Origin: Phytoactinopolyspora halophila
GTDB lineage: Bacteria; Actinomycetota; Actinomycetes; Jiangellales; Jiangellaceae
DNA: 34,027 nucleotides
Assembly: GCF_003287285.1 (NCBI RefSeq)
Contig: NZ_QMIG01000047.1
Coordinates: 1 to 34,027 of the forward strand
Reading direction: 5' to 3'
Position numbers and translations under genes: made by a program. The notes below the pieces were generated by a model. The model saw nothing but the letters and a program-made list of their open reading frames with translations. It had not been told where the DNA came from and made no database searches. Positions 1-8,635 of the stretch are shown in pieces (within the stretch, counting starts at the first letter, position 1; each line of letters begins with the position of its first letter).

Positions 1-90
1 CTCGCCCGGATCCTCCGGAGCATTACCCCGCTCGCCCGGATCCTCCGGAGCATTACCCCGCTCATCCGGATCCTCCGGAGCATTACCCCG
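1..90 (-). repeat. 30-bp tandem repeat, 3 copies at the window edge
   Basis: Copies 1-30 and 31-60 are identical and 61-90 differs at two bases. The period is a multiple of three, and on the minus strand each copy encodes RGNAPED(P)GE/DE in frame. The array is cut by the window edge, so the true copy number is unknown. Confidence 0.95.
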
Positions 91-600
91 CGAATCCACG
101 GGCTCCGGCTTCTTCGAACCGCTTTCGATAGTGCCCGCACCGACCTGGCGCGCGATGTCTTCGCCGACCTCCATCTGGCTCGTAAACGAGATCGGCGTCA
201 TTGCCTCGATGACACTGCGTACGCGATCCGGGATGGGATCGGGCAGCATTCCAGAGGCAGCGACACTCGTTCCGCCTATCACGATCAGCGCACAGCTCGT
301 GGCCGCCTTCACTCGCCAGCTCAATGCGGCCAGCGACGATCGCAGGCGCGCCCCGTTCCCCCGCCGGTGCGCATATGGCAACAGCTCCGCGTCGGGAAAT
401 TTCCCGCTCGCCATGCGATCGGCAAGTTCGGCCGACGGCTCGACCGGTGTGTTGGCCACACCCCGGATCGTTTCGACGGTGTCCGTCAAAGCAACCAGCT
501 CGGGACGCACCGACTCACCCCGCAGTATCGCCTCCACGGTGGCGTCATCGAGTGGCTGTAGCGAACGCATGTCACTAACGTGATCGTCGGACGGGCTCAC
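1..600 (-). CDS. Membrane protein coupled to ECF sigma factor, repeat-tailed (C-terminus off the window)
   Basis: The frame is open from a GTG at 600 to the left edge, giving 200 residues without a stop. The GTG overlaps the sigma-factor stop (GTGA, 597-600), so translation is probably coupled; an in-frame ATG at 570 is the alternative start. Residues 1-90 are hydrophilic and slightly acidic. Residues about 98-118 (core CALIVIGG) form a single membrane segment. The rest is a Pro/Glu/Asp-rich region ending in three decapeptides RGNAPEDPGE at the edge. Position behind the sigma gene, a cytoplasmic N-domain and one membrane span suggest an anti-sigma factor or sigma-associated regulator. I see no HxxxCxxC zinc anti-sigma motif, so this role is inferred from context only. 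Confidence 0.72.
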   Translation of the reverse strand, partial: MSPSDDHVSDMRSLQPLDDATVEAILRGESVRPELVALTDTVETIRGVANTPVEPSAELADRMASGKFPDAELLPYAHRRGNGARLRSSLAALSWRVKAATSCALIVIGGTSVAASGMLPDPIPDRVRSVIEAMTPISFTSQMEVGEDIARQVGAGTIESGSKKPEPVDSRGNAPEDPDERGNAPEDPGERGNAPEDPGE

Positions 601-1226
601 AGGGTTACGCCCTCCCGTGCGATTTTTTCCCTCAGTGCGGTCAAGGCTCGACGCTGGAGGGCTTTGACCGCACCGTTGGACCTTCCCACCACTCCAGCCA
701 CCTGTTCGACCGAGAGGTCTGCGACCACGCGCAAGAAGAGCACGTCACGCTGTTCCGCCGTGAGTTCGCTGCACAACTCGTGGACGTGGCGCGAACCGAG
801 CGCATCCAGCGCTTCCTTCTCCGCGTCGCCGCCGAGCCGGTCCAGCACGTCCGCGTCCGAGGTCGGCACCGTGGGCCGGCGCGAGAAGCGTCGACGCTCG
901 TCGGTGAGCCGGCGATGCGCGATCGTGAAGACCCACGAACGAAACTGCTGCTCGGAACCGTCGAACGACGAGAGACCGGCGAAGACCCCCATGAAGACCT
1001 CGCTGCACAGATCCTCGGGTTCCGCCGAGCCTTGCAAGCGGATGTATCCGTACACCGCCGGAGCGAGGTCATGGTACAGACGTTCGAATGCCCAGGGCGC
1101 GCCTGACCGCGCCGCCTCGAGTACGACGTCGAAATCGTCGCCGATGGACAGCTTGATCCTCCTAGGAGCGCGCACCTTCATTCGCGTAATCGCCAGCCTT
1201 GTCCCGCAGGGTACGTGAACCGTCAT
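597..1226 (-). CDS. ECF-type RNA polymerase sigma factor
   Basis: This 209-residue protein has the two-domain ECF layout. Region 2 spans about residues 35-112, with the DLCSEVFMGVFAGL stretch and the SWVFTIAHRRLTDERRR segment that contacts the -10 element. Region 4 spans about 150-205 (LTAEQRDVLFLRVVADLSVEQVA then VGRSNGAVKALQRRALTALRE, a helix-turn-helix). The start is uncertain. The ATG at 1226 has only a weak upstream purine run, and a second ATG lies at 1181. A perfect AGGAGG (1158-1163) sits inside the frame, 6 nt before an in-frame CTG (1149-1151) that would start just ahead of region 2. The gene overlaps the following membrane-protein gene by 4 nt. The target regulon is not deducible. 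Confidence 0.9.
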   Translation of the reverse strand: MTVHVPCGTRLAITRMKVRAPRRIKLSIGDDFDVVLEAARSGAPWAFERLYHDLAPAVYGYIRLQGSAEPEDLCSEVFMGVFAGLSSFDGSEQQFRSWVFTIAHRRLTDERRRFSRRPTVPTSDADVLDRLGGDAEKEALDALGSRHVHELCSELTAEQRDVLFLRVVADLSVEQVAGVVGRSNGAVKALQRRALTALREKIAREGVTL

Positions 1227-1237
1227 TTTTTCTTACA

Positions 1238-1259
1238 GACGTCATGCGCGCCTGACGTC
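1238..1259. promoter_or_regulatory. 7-bp inverted repeat upstream of the sigma gene
   Basis: GACGTCA (1238-1244) and TGACGTC (1253-1259) are separated by 8 nt, in the 111-bp gap in front of the ECF sigma gene. This could be an operator or an upstream hairpin. A CACCGCGGTG palindrome at 1270-1279 also lies here, just downstream of the lipoprotein stop. No assigned regulator. Confidence 0.35.
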
Positions 1260-1337
1260 GGCCGCGCACCACCGCGGTGTCCGGCGCCACGTTCGGCAGC
1301 GGCGCAGTGTCGAGCGGCAACGATCGACGGTGGCGCG

Positions 1338-2084
1338 TCAGCCTCCGTCGGTGGACGCCGCCTCCAGTTCCCGGGCTGCCTGGTCGAGGTTACGTTCTAA
1401 CGTGGCGGCGAGTTCGGCGAACCGGCCACGTACCGTCTGCTCATGGCCGCGGATGTAGAGGAATCCCACGAGATCTTTGACAGGTACCGCCACGATGAGC
1501 CCGGAGGTCGTCATGCCGTCGGGATAGGTCCATTCATCGCGCAATGCCACCGCACCCCACGGCAGGGACGCACGGTCCACGTCGGCTTCGTCGAACGTCG
1601 CCGTCGCGCCACTCGAGTATTCCGCCGATGGGCAGGTGTGCGGCACGTCGGCGAACGATGCCATCGCCGCCCCGGCGCCACCGTGCTCGTACAACACCAC
1701 CTCGACCCCCACGAGGTAGCCACCGTCATCCGGATGCGGCCACGCCTCATTGTGCCACCACCGCTGGGAACGAGCCAGGCGCAGCTGGTCCGTCGAATCC
1801 GGCTCGCCGTCACAGTACGCCAGGGTCGTCGCGCGCAGTCCCGACTCGCGCTCGTAGGACTCCTTCACCATCAGGTCGAGCCCCTCGCCGCTGAACCGGG
1901 CATCGTCGAGGATCCGCTGGATCTCGTCCTGCGACAGGCCGGGTACGACGTCGCCGGCACCCGGCCCCTCGCTTGCCAGGCGGGATGAGCCATCACCACC
2001 GTCGTCATCGGTACACGCGGACGTGCCTGCGGAGATCGCCACGATCATGACCATGGCAACACCGAGCCCCGCAAGGCGTCTCAC
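1338..2084 (-). CDS. Secreted lipoprotein of unknown function
   Basis: This 248-residue protein has a lipoprotein signal peptide: RR near the N-terminus, a hydrophobic stretch at residues 6-20 and a lipobox ending GTSAC with Cys24. A short acidic linker ([10 protein letters not shown]) follows, then a globular domain with several Trp and Cys residues. I do not recognise the fold; the general pattern resembles sensor-domain-like lipoproteins of actinobacteria. The start ATG overlaps the whiA stop as ATGA (2081-2084), so it is probably co-translated with whiA. It is the last gene of the rapZ-yvcK-whiA block before the sigma-factor pair. Confidence 0.85.
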   Translation of the reverse strand: MRRLAGLGVAMVMIVAISAGTSACTDDDGGDGSSRLASEGPGAGDVVPGLSQDEIQRILDDARFSGEGLDLMVKESYERESGLRATTLAYCDGEPDSTDQLRLARSQRWWHNEAWPHPDDGGYLVGVEVVLYEHGGAGAAMASFADVPHTCPSAEYSSGATATFDEADVDRASLPWGAVALRDEWTYPDGMTTSGLIVAVPVKDLVGFLYIRGHEQTVRGRFAELAATLERNLDQAARELEAASTDGG

Positions 2085-3061
2085 GGTGCGAGCATCTCCG
2101 AAGTGACGTTGGCGTCGGTGCCCGGGATTCCCAGCTCGCTCGCCCGGCGGTCAGCCATGGACAGCAGCCTCCGGATTCGACCGGCGACGGCGTCCTTCGT
2201 CATCGGCGGATCGGACAGCTGGCCCAGTTCTTCCAGGCTTGCCTGCTTGTGCTTGAGGCGCAGCTCTCCTGCTGCCCGCAAGTGCTCGGGCGCCTCGTCG
2301 GCCAGGATCTCCAGAGCCCGCTCTACCCGCGCCCCCGCGGCCACGGCCGCCCGGGCGGAGCGTCGCAGGTTCGCATCGTCGAAGTTGGCCAGCCGATTCG
2401 CCGTCGCGCGGACCTCGCGACGCATTCGCCGCTCCTCCCATGCCAGCACGCTGTCATGGGCACCGATCTTCGTCAGGAGCGCGCCGATGGCCTCGCCATC
2501 GCGCACCACCACCCGGTCGATGCCGCGGACGTCGCGCGCCTTCACCTGGACGCCGAGCCGGCGCGCCGCCCCGACCAGCGCGAGCGCCGCTTCCGGGCCA
2601 GGGCACGTCACCTCCATCGACGACGAACGTCCCGGCTCGGTCAGCGATCCATGGGCCAGGAACGCTCCCCGCCAGGCCGCCTCGGCGTCGCACAGCGCGC
2701 CGTTCACCACCTGTGGTGGAAGGCCCCGAACGGGCCGGCCGCTCGCGTCGATCAGCCCGCTCTGGCGAGCCAGGTGTTCCCCGTCCTGCGTCACCCGCAC
2801 CATGTAACCGGTGCCCCGGCGCAAGCCTCCTGCGGCGACCGTGGCCAGCTCGCTGTCATGTCCGAACACGTCGGCTATGTCGCGTCGCAGCCGGCGGGCA
2901 GCGACCCCCGTGTCCAGCTCCGCCTCGATAACGATCTTTCCGCTGACGATGTGCAGACCGCTGCCGAATCTGAGCAACGCCGACACTTCTGCCTTGCGGC
3001 AGCACGTCTTGGTGACCTCGAGGCGAGCTAGCTCGTCTTTCACCGATGCTGTCATCGCCAT
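2081..3061 (-). CDS. whiA: WhiA sporulation/cell-division transcription regulator
   Basis: 326 residues, the usual WhiA length. The N-terminus [18 protein letters not shown] followed by [18 protein letters not shown] is characteristic of actinobacterial WhiA. The family has an N-terminal domain related to LAGLIDADG homing endonucleases, lacking catalytic residues, and a C-terminal helix-turn-helix, here about residues 275-315 ([23 protein letters not shown]). In Streptomyces WhiA acts with WhiB at promoters of sporulation-septation genes. The start codon lies inside the 3' end of yvcK (10-nt overlap), and the stop overlaps the next lipoprotein gene by 4 nt. Confidence 0.97.
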   Translation of the reverse strand: MAMTASVKDELARLEVTKTCCRKAEVSALLRFGSGLHIVSGKIVIEAELDTGVAARRLRRDIADVFGHDSELATVAAGGLRRGTGYMVRVTQDGEHLARQSGLIDASGRPVRGLPPQVVNGALCDAEAAWRGAFLAHGSLTEPGRSSSMEVTCPGPEAALALVGAARRLGVQVKARDVRGIDRVVVRDGEAIGALLTKIGAHDSVLAWEERRMRREVRATANRLANFDDANLRRSARAAVAAGARVERALEILADEAPEHLRAAGELRLKHKQASLEELGQLSDPPMTKDAVAGRIRRLLSMADRRASELGIPGTDANVTSEMLAP

Positions 3062-4065
3062 GGCCCGATCCTGCCACGCCCGAGGGTCTGTGCGAATGTC
3101 CTCCCCAAGAGTTCGGGGTCATGTCGCGGCGAGCCACCGGGAGCAACGACGTCGGCCACGACCAGTTCGGCGCCCATCTCCCCGGCAATCCGCCGCAAGG
3201 TCGGCTCGTCGGGCACCGACCCCTTGTCCGCGATAACCAGATCTATGTCCAGCTCGGGCGCGTAGGCACCGAGGACTTCCAGGTGCATCTCGGGGGTGAA
3301 GTTGGTCGTCTCGCCGCCCTCGGGGGTGAGATTCAGCGTCACGGCGCGCCGCGCAGATGTCGACGCGATCGCGTCGCGCAACTCGGGGACGAGCAGGTGG
3401 GGTATCACGCTGCTGAACCACGAGCCAGGGCCGAGGACGACCCACTCGGCATCCTCGATCGCGGCCAGCGTCTCGGGACACGACGGCGGATCAGGCGGGC
3501 TCAACGACACCGCGATCACGTCACCTTCGACGGTCGCCACCGAGTGCTGCCCCGACACGGTGCGGATTTCGCGCGCCCCGTTCGCCGACCGGCGAGTGCT
3601 TCCCACCAGCGCCTCGATGTTCATTGGCACCGACGCCATCGGCAACACACGTCCCTGCGCGCCCAGCAGCCGCGCCACCCAGTCGAGCCCTTCGACCAGG
3701 TAGTCACTGCCACGCTCGCCCAGCAAATCCCACAGCGCAACGATCAGCAGGTTTCCAGCCGCGTGATTGTGCAGCTCACCGCCGCCACTGAACCGATGCT
3801 GAAGTACCTGCGCCCATGTTCGGCCCCAGTCGTCGTCGCCGCAGAGTGCGGCGAGGGCCATCCGGAGATCACCGGGTGGCAGGACTCCCAGCTCGCGGCG
3901 CAAGCGCCCGCTCGAACCGCCGTCGTCGGCGACCGTCACGACCGCCGTGAGCCTGCCCGCCACCCGGCGCAGCGCCGCCAGCGACGCGGCTAGGCCGTGC
4001 CCTCCACCGAGGGCGACGACTTTCGGGCCGGCCAACGTGACCGGCGAGTGCGGCCGCGTGGTCAT
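3052..4065 (-). CDS. yvcK: YvcK/CofD-family gluconeogenesis factor
   Basis: This 337-residue protein opens with a Rossmann-type glycine-rich loop ([17 protein letters not shown], about residues 14-30). The family motif [15 protein letters not shown] follows, then [12 protein letters not shown]. Family knowledge: YvcK proteins bind UDP-sugars, affect carbon-source use and cell-wall precursor supply, and resemble the phospholactate transferase CofD without its known activity. The gene overlaps rapZ by 4 nt (ATGA) and whiA by 10 nt, the standard rapZ-yvcK-whiA arrangement of Gram-positive bacteria. Confidence 0.95.
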   Translation of the reverse strand: MTTRPHSPVTLAGPKVVALGGGHGLAASLAALRRVAGRLTAVVTVADDGGSSGRLRRELGVLPPGDLRMALAALCGDDDWGRTWAQVLQHRFSGGGELHNHAAGNLLIVALWDLLGERGSDYLVEGLDWVARLLGAQGRVLPMASVPMNIEALVGSTRRSANGAREIRTVSGQHSVATVEGDVIAVSLSPPDPPSCPETLAAIEDAEWVVLGPGSWFSSVIPHLLVPELRDAIASTSARRAVTLNLTPEGGETTNFTPEMHLEVLGAYAPELDIDLVIADKGSVPDEPTLRRIAGEMGAELVVADVVAPGGSPRHDPELLGRTFAQTLGRGRIGPWR

Positions 4066-4946
4066 TCACGTCCAAGATCTCGGTGGACGACGAGCGTCTC
4101 CACGCTCTGATCACGTAGCCGCGCCGCCAGCGCCTCCCCCATGGCGACGCTGCGGTGCTTTCCGCCGGTACAACCGATACCGATGGTCACGAACCGTTTC
4201 CCCTCTCGCAGGTACCCTTCGGACACGACACTGACGAGCTCGCTGTACCGGTCGAGGAACTCCGTAGCGCCCGGTTGGTTCAGCACGTAGTCACTCACGG
4301 CGCTCTCCCGTCCGGTCTGGACTTGCAGCTCGGGTATCCAGTGCGGGTTCGGCAGGAATCGCATGTCTGCCACCAGGTCGGCGTCGACTGGAAGACCGTA
4401 CTTGAAGCCGAAGGATACGACGACCGCCCGCATGCCGATCTCGTCGCCGGCGAACGCCGTGCGGATCCGGGCAGTGAGCTCGTGGATGTTCAGCAACGAC
4501 GTATCGATCACGAGGTCGGCCGCGACTCGCAGCGAGGCAAGTTCCTGGCGTTCGCGCTCGATCGCTTCCACCACGCGGCCTCCGCCCTGGAGGGGGTGCG
4601 GGCGCCGGGCCGACTCGAAGCGGCGCACCAGTACCTCGTCGCTGGCCTCGAGGAACAGCACCGTGGGCGTGACGCCATCCTTCTCCATCTCATCCAGCGC
4701 GCCACGCAGCTCGCCGAAGAACACCCCACCGCGGACGTCGACGACGACGGCGAGACGGCGCGATGCCTCGTACTTGCCCACGGTGGAGACGAGGTCCATC
4801 AGCAGCGACGGCGGGAGATTGTCGACGACGAACCACCCTTGATCATCCAGCGCGGCACTGGCCGCCGTCTTACCGGCACCGGACATGCCGGTGACGAGCA
4901 ATACCTCGGGCATGGTTTCCGCCTCTCCCGCACGCGGTTCCGCCAT
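4062..4946 (-). CDS. rapZ: RapZ-family nucleotide-binding protein
   Basis: The P-loop GMSGAGKTAASAALDDQGW lies near the N-terminus. The conserved FVVDNLPPSLL follows, and the C-terminal signature IGIGCTGGKHRSVAMGE is present. I place the start at the ATG at 4946 (MAEPRAGEAE, 294 residues) because GGAGG lies 6 nt before it. An in-frame GTG at 4979 would add 11 residues. RapZ proteins bind nucleotides and, in E. coli, act as adaptors for small-RNA decay; in actinobacteria the role is less clear. The gene is separated from uvrC by an inverted-repeat element and is coupled by overlap to yvcK. Confidence 0.95.
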   Translation of the reverse strand: MAEPRAGEAETMPEVLLVTGMSGAGKTAASAALDDQGWFVVDNLPPSLLMDLVSTVGKYEASRRLAVVVDVRGGVFFGELRGALDEMEKDGVTPTVLFLEASDEVLVRRFESARRPHPLQGGGRVVEAIERERQELASLRVAADLVIDTSLLNIHELTARIRTAFAGDEIGMRAVVVSFGFKYGLPVDADLVADMRFLPNPHWIPELQVQTGRESAVSDYVLNQPGATEFLDRYSELVSVVSEGYLREGKRFVTIGIGCTGGKHRSVAMGEALAARLRDQSVETLVVHRDLGRE

Positions 4947-4980
4947 CGTGTCCTCCCCCGTTGTTCCAGATTGGCCCACC

Positions 4981-5079
4981 TCACCCCCGCCCTCACACTC
5001 CGATGATCATCGGCGATTTCATGGCCACATGGGTCAACAGATGTTCATGATCATCGGAGTGTGGGGCGCGGGTGAGGGT
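4981..5079. repeat. ATGATCAT-centred inverted-repeat element between uvrC and rapZ
   Basis: Perfect 17-bp arms lie at 4994-5010 and 5047-5063, around a 36-nt centre. Pairing continues imperfectly outwards for about 12 more bases (GAGGGCGGGGGTG against GGGCGCGGGTG). The left arm also contains a perfect 14-bp palindrome, CCGATGATCATCGG (5000-5013). The structure starts about 20 nt after the uvrC stop and could serve as its terminator. A related arm recurs at 24809-24839. Confidence 0.85.
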
Positions 5080-5083
5080 GCGG

Positions 5084-7177
5084 TCATGATGTGCTGTTGT
5101 CGATTATCTCGCCCGTCGTCGTGTTCACGGCCGCATCCGAGCGCTGTTCGGCCAGCGTGTCGACGATCGACTGCGCAAGTGCCGGACCGATCCCCTTCAC
5201 CTGCGCGATCTCCTCCGCACTGGCCGCTCGCACCTTCTTCAACGAACCGAAGTGTGCCAGCAATGCCTTGCGCCGTGTCGGCCCCAGACCCGGCACCTGG
5301 TCGAGAACGCTGGCCGTCACCGCCTTCGATCGGCGCTTGCGCTGGAATGTGATCGCAAATCGGTGTGCCTCGTCCCGAATGCGCTGCAGCAAGTACAGGC
5401 CCTCGCTGGTACGAGGCAGGATCACCGGATCGTCGGTGTCGGGCAGCCAGACCTCTTCCAGCCGCTTCGCCAACCCGATGACCGCGATGTCCGGCACCCC
5501 CGACTCGTCCATCGCCTGCCGGGCCGCATTCACTTGCGGCTGGCCACCGTCGACGACGACGAGGCTAGGAGTGTAGGCGAATTTGCGCACCCGCCCTGTC
5601 TCCGGGTCGATGCGCGACGGCCCGCCATTCCCGGCACCGTCGTCACCATTTTCGGCGCCATGTCCGTCGTCACCACGCGCGTCGACATCACGTTCGTTCT
5701 CGCCACGCCCGTTCTCGTCGCTTGCCGTCTCCTCCTCGCGTCCCTTCTCGTCGCCGCCCGCACTTTCATCGCCGTGCCCGTTGCTCCGGCGGAAACGCCG
5801 GCGAAGCACTTCCCGGATCGCCGCGACGTCGTCCGTGCCGTCCGTTCCGCGAATCGTGAACTTGCGGTACTCGCTCTTGCGTGCGAGACCGTCCTCGAAC
5901 ACCACCATCGAGCCCACAACTTCGGTGCCGGCGAGGTTTGAGATGTCGTAGCACTCGATACGTAGCGGCGGTTCGTCCAGTTCGAGCACCTCCTGGATCT
6001 CTTCCAAGGCGCGGTTGCGCGTGGTGAGATCGCTGGCTCGCTTGGATTTGTGCAGCTTCAGTGTCTGCGCGGCGTTGCGCCCCACCGTCTCCAGCAAGGC
6101 ACGTTTGTCGCCACGCTGGGGTACCCGCAGCTCGACCTTGCGTCCACGCAGTTCGGCCAGGAGCTCTCGCAGCGCCCGGGCTTCCGCGTCGTCGTCGGGT
6201 ACGGCGGGGACGAGGATCTCGCGGGGGATGGCCTCTCCCCCGGCCTCGCCATACACCTGGAGCAGGAAACGCTCGACGAGTTCACCTGCAGGTGCGTCCT
6301 CGGCCTTGTCGGCCACCCAACCGCGCTGTCCACGCACGCGACCACCACGCACGTAGAAGATCTGGATCGCCACCTCCAGAGGATCATCAGCCAGGGCAAT
6401 GACGTCGGCATCCGTGCCGTCGCCGAGCACGACCGCGTTCGCCTCCATGGCGCGCTCCAGCGCCGCGATGTCGTCTCGCAGGCGTGCCGCACGCTCGAAG
6501 TCCAGCTCGGCGGACGCCTCTTTCATCTCGCGCTCGAGCCGCTTGAGGTAGGTGGACGTCTTGCCGTCGAGGAAGGCGACGAGATCATCGACGATGGCGC
6601 GGTGCTCCTCGGCACTCACCCGATCGACACAGGGAGCGGAGCACTTACCGATGTAACCAAGCAGGCAGGGGCGGCCGATCTGACGAGATCGATTGAACAC
6701 ACCTTTGGAGCAGCTGCGTACCGGGAAGACGCGAAGCAACTGATCGAGCGTCTCGCGGATGGCCCACGCGTGCGCATAGGGGCCGAAGTAGCGTACACCC
6801 CGCTTCTTCGTACCGCGCATCACCAGAGCACGGGGGTACTCCTCGTTCAGCGTGACCGCCAGGTACGGATACGACTTGTCGTCGCGGTAGCGGACGTTGA
6901 ACCGCGGATCGTACTCCTTGATCCACGAGTATTCGAGCTGCAGCGCCTCGACCTCGGTGCGCACGACGGTCCACTCCACCTTGGCCGCGGTCGTCACCAT
7001 GGCCAGCGTCCGCGGATGCAACGCCGAGAGGTCCTGGAAGTATGACGACAAGCGAGCACGCAGGCTCTTCGCCTTGCCGACGTAGATCACCCGGCCGTCA
7101 GCGTCGCTGAACCGGTAGACGCCGGGTTCGACAGGAATCGACCCGGGTGCGGGACGGTACGTCGAAGGATCAGCCAC
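5084..7177 (-). CDS. uvrC: Excinuclease ABC subunit C
   Basis: UvrC makes both incisions in nucleotide-excision repair. With a GTG start at 7177 ([13 protein letters not shown]) it has 697 residues; a longer frame begins at 7231. I prefer 7177 because the family normally begins just before the GIY-YIG domain ([22 protein letters not shown], about residues 15-50). The UvrB-binding UVR motif is near residues 208-248, the RNase H-like nuclease domain near 400-610 ([35 protein letters not shown]), and tandem helix-hairpin-helix motifs are at 625-675. It is longer than usual because of a roughly 56-residue hydrophilic D/E/G/N/R insertion (about residues 464-519, bases 5621-5788) just before the LVVVDGG strand. 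Confidence 0.96.
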   Translation of the reverse strand: MADPSTYRPAPGSIPVEPGVYRFSDADGRVIYVGKAKSLRARLSSYFQDLSALHPRTLAMVTTAAKVEWTVVRTEVEALQLEYSWIKEYDPRFNVRYRDDKSYPYLAVTLNEEYPRALVMRGTKKRGVRYFGPYAHAWAIRETLDQLLRVFPVRSCSKGVFNRSRQIGRPCLLGYIGKCSAPCVDRVSAEEHRAIVDDLVAFLDGKTSTYLKRLEREMKEASAELDFERAARLRDDIAALERAMEANAVVLGDGTDADVIALADDPLEVAIQIFYVRGGRVRGQRGWVADKAEDAPAGELVERFLLQVYGEAGGEAIPREILVPAVPDDDAEARALRELLAELRGRKVELRVPQRGDKRALLETVGRNAAQTLKLHKSKRASDLTTRNRALEEIQEVLELDEPPLRIECYDISNLAGTEVVGSMVVFEDGLARKSEYRKFTIRGTDGTDDVAAIREVLRRRFRRSNGHGDESAGGDEKGREEETASDENGRGENERDVDARGDDGHGAENGDDGAGNGGPSRIDPETGRVRKFAYTPSLVVVDGGQPQVNAARQAMDESGVPDIAVIGLAKRLEEVWLPDTDDPVILPRTSEGLYLLQRIRDEAHRFAITFQRKRRSKAVTASVLDQVPGLGPTRRKALLAHFGSLKKVRAASAEEIAQVKGIGPALAQSIVDTLAEQRSDAAVNTTTGEIIDNSTS

Positions 7178-7318
7178 GCCTCCAACCCTATGATTCGCGA
7201 CCGACGACGGAGTCGGTCCCGTCCACGCCAACTGGGTAAATCCTTCCGCACCAACCGGTCGTGGCCCGCGGCAGGCACGACTCGCTTCACGTTTCTCATA
7301 GTACGCGCAGCGTGAGCT

Positions 7319-7346
7319 TTGACATTTCTTGATGTCACTCTATGAG
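7319..7346 (+). promoter_or_regulatory. Possible promoter of the membrane-channel gene
   Basis: TTGACA (7319-7324), a 16-nt spacer and TATGAG (7341-7346) lie in the 300-bp gap between divergent uvrC and the channel-like gene. This gap is visibly lower in GC than its surroundings. Apart from this promoter-like pair, I see nothing else in it. Confidence 0.45.
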
Positions 7347-7481
7347 TATTCACTCGGTATCGGAGCACATCGGAAAAAAGGGACGTCAATGACACGCCCT
7401 TTTCGACAATTGCCATACGCGCAGGCCGCGGTGCGGATACCTTTATTCACACGCCTAATTTCATCGAGAACAGGAGGCGGG

Positions 7482-8204
7482 ATGTACGTCCAAACGGCAG
7501 AGTTCGAATTTGTCGACCAACTTGTCACCTCGTTTTCCGAACTGGGCAGGGATATCGGAGAAGCCTTGCCCCGTATCGTCATTGCGCTCCTCATCCTTCT
7601 CGTGGGGCACTGGATCGCCAAAGGTATACGGCGCATCCTCACCGCCCTTCTAGAAAAGGTGGGAGCCGGCCGTCTCACCGAAGCGGCGGGAATCGAACCG
7701 GTATTGCAGCAAGCAGGCACCTCCGGCGTCCGGCTGGTCGGGCAAGTCCTTTATTTCCTTGTCTTCCTGATCTTCCTCCAAATCGCCGCCGAGGTTCTCG
7801 GTATCCGGCAATTGACGCAACTACTCAGTGACCTCATCGCCTACTTGCCGCTCGTGGCCGTCGCACTACTGGTTCTGTTCGTCGCGGCAGCCATCGCCAA
7901 TTGGGCGGCCGGTGTCGTGCGGCCCTTCGCGGAGAGCCGGAACATGGGATGGGTCGCCACGGCCGTCCGCGTCGGCGTGCTCGTGGTCGGGATTCTCGCC
8001 GCGCTCGATACCCTGAACTTCGCGCCATCGGTGACCAGCAAGATCGAGAACACGCTACTGCAGTACCTGCCCGTCGCCGTTCTCCTCGCCGGAGTGATCG
8101 CCTTCGGTGTCGGCGGGATCAACACTGCCAAGCAGTGGTGGGCAAAGCTCGCGCCGCGCCCAGATGGCCAGGCACCGGATACGAGCGAACAGCCCCGCGT
8201 CTGA
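7482..8204 (+). CDS. Small conserved-TM-helix membrane protein (mechanosensitive-channel-like)
   Basis: I start at the ATG at 7482 (MYVQTAEFEFVDQ) because AGGAGG lies 4 nt upstream; the frame is open back to 7329 but those codons look non-coding. The 240-residue product has an amphipathic N-terminus and hydrophobic helices near residues 30-48 (RIVIALLILLVGHWIA), 88-108, 120-148, 163-183 and 195-215. The pattern of GHWIAKGIRRIL followed by repeated TM helices is that of conserved-TM-helix proteins (CmpX-like) related to small-conductance channels, but the MscS beta domain is missing. It probably lies in the cytoplasmic membrane. It stands alone, with a hairpin 16 nt after its stop. Confidence 0.82.
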   Translation: MYVQTAEFEFVDQLVTSFSELGRDIGEALPRIVIALLILLVGHWIAKGIRRILTALLEKVGAGRLTEAAGIEPVLQQAGTSGVRLVGQVLYFLVFLIFLQIAAEVLGIRQLTQLLSDLIAYLPLVAVALLVLFVAAAIANWAAGVVRPFAESRNMGWVATAVRVGVLVVGILAALDTLNFAPSVTSKIENTLLQYLPVAVLLAGVIAFGVGGINTAKQWWAKLAPRPDGQAPDTSEQPRV

Positions 8205-8219
8205 TCTGACCTCCTCCTC

Positions 8220-8258
8220 GCGCCGGGCGTACCGATGACGTAGCTGTACGCCCGGCGC
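8220..8258 (+). terminator. Perfect 13-bp hairpin after the channel-like gene
   Basis: GCGCCGGGCGTAC (8220-8232) pairs with GTACGCCCGGCGC (8246-8258) across a 13-nt loop, 16 nt after the stop. There is no U-tract, as is common in high-GC actinobacteria. The right arm is also the first unit of a tandem repeat, so the left arm has several possible partners. Confidence 0.7.
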
Positions 8259-8331
8259 TTCGTTGCTGTACGCCCGGCGCTTCGCTGCTGCACGCCCGGC
8301 GCTTTGCTGCTGCACACCGGGCACATGACTG
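8244..8331. repeat. 22-bp tandem repeat, 3 good copies plus one degenerate
   Basis: Copies lie at 8244-8265, 8266-8287 and 8288-8309, with a degenerate fourth at 8310-8331. The core is CTG(T/C)ACGCCCGGCGCTT. The period is not a multiple of three and the repeat lies outside any gene. Between this array and the first operator at 8472 I see nothing recognisable. Confidence 0.85.
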
Positions 8332-8471
8332 CCGCCACGACCGGCACATCGCGTGCAAACGCTCCACCCTGAATCGCCCGTCGTCGAGTGCGAGTAGGCG
8401 CCATCATGGTGATACTTTTCGGCACTCCCCCCATGCGAATCGAGCCACGTGCGGTAACTGACGTAACACTT

Positions 8472-8485
8472 TGGGAACGCTCCCA
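8472..8485. promoter_or_regulatory. CebR/CelR-type operator 1
   Basis: TGGGAACGCTCCCA is a one-base variant of the 14-bp palindrome TGGGAGCGCTCCCA, known as the target of CelR (Thermobifida) and CebR (Streptomyces). It lies 151 bp before the cebE start and its centre is 56 bp from that of the second operator. Confidence 0.88.
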
Positions 8486-8527
8486 AGCTCGCTCTTGATT
8501 TCCACTGAGATGCGGCCCGAACGTATA

Positions 8528-8541
8528 TGGGAGCGCTCCCG
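8528..8541. promoter_or_regulatory. CebR/CelR-type operator 2
   Basis: TGGGAGCGCTCCCG matches the CelR/CebR palindrome at 13 of 14 positions. It directly follows GTATAT (8523-8528), a possible -10 hexamer, so a bound repressor would cover the transcription start. The 94-nt stretch from here to cebE would be the leader. Confidence 0.9.
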
Positions 8542-8570
8542 AACCGGGAGGCCGAGCCGCACCACCCCGT

Positions 8571-8598
8571 AGCCCCGCAGCCCCGCAGCCCCGCAGCC
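8571..8598. repeat. 8-bp tandem repeat in the cebE leader
   Basis: AGCCCCGC is repeated three times, followed by AGCC. It lies between the second operator and the ribosome-binding site GGAGGG (8626-8631) of cebE. A C-rich leader of this type could vary in length by slippage; function unknown. Confidence 0.7.
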
Positions 8599-8635
8599 AA
8601 GCCAGCCGAGAGCACATACGACCTGGGAGGGTCAG

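Noticed and set aside
8244-8331. Tandem repeats as a CRISPR array
   Set aside because: Units follow each other without unique spacers and there are no cas genes in the window.
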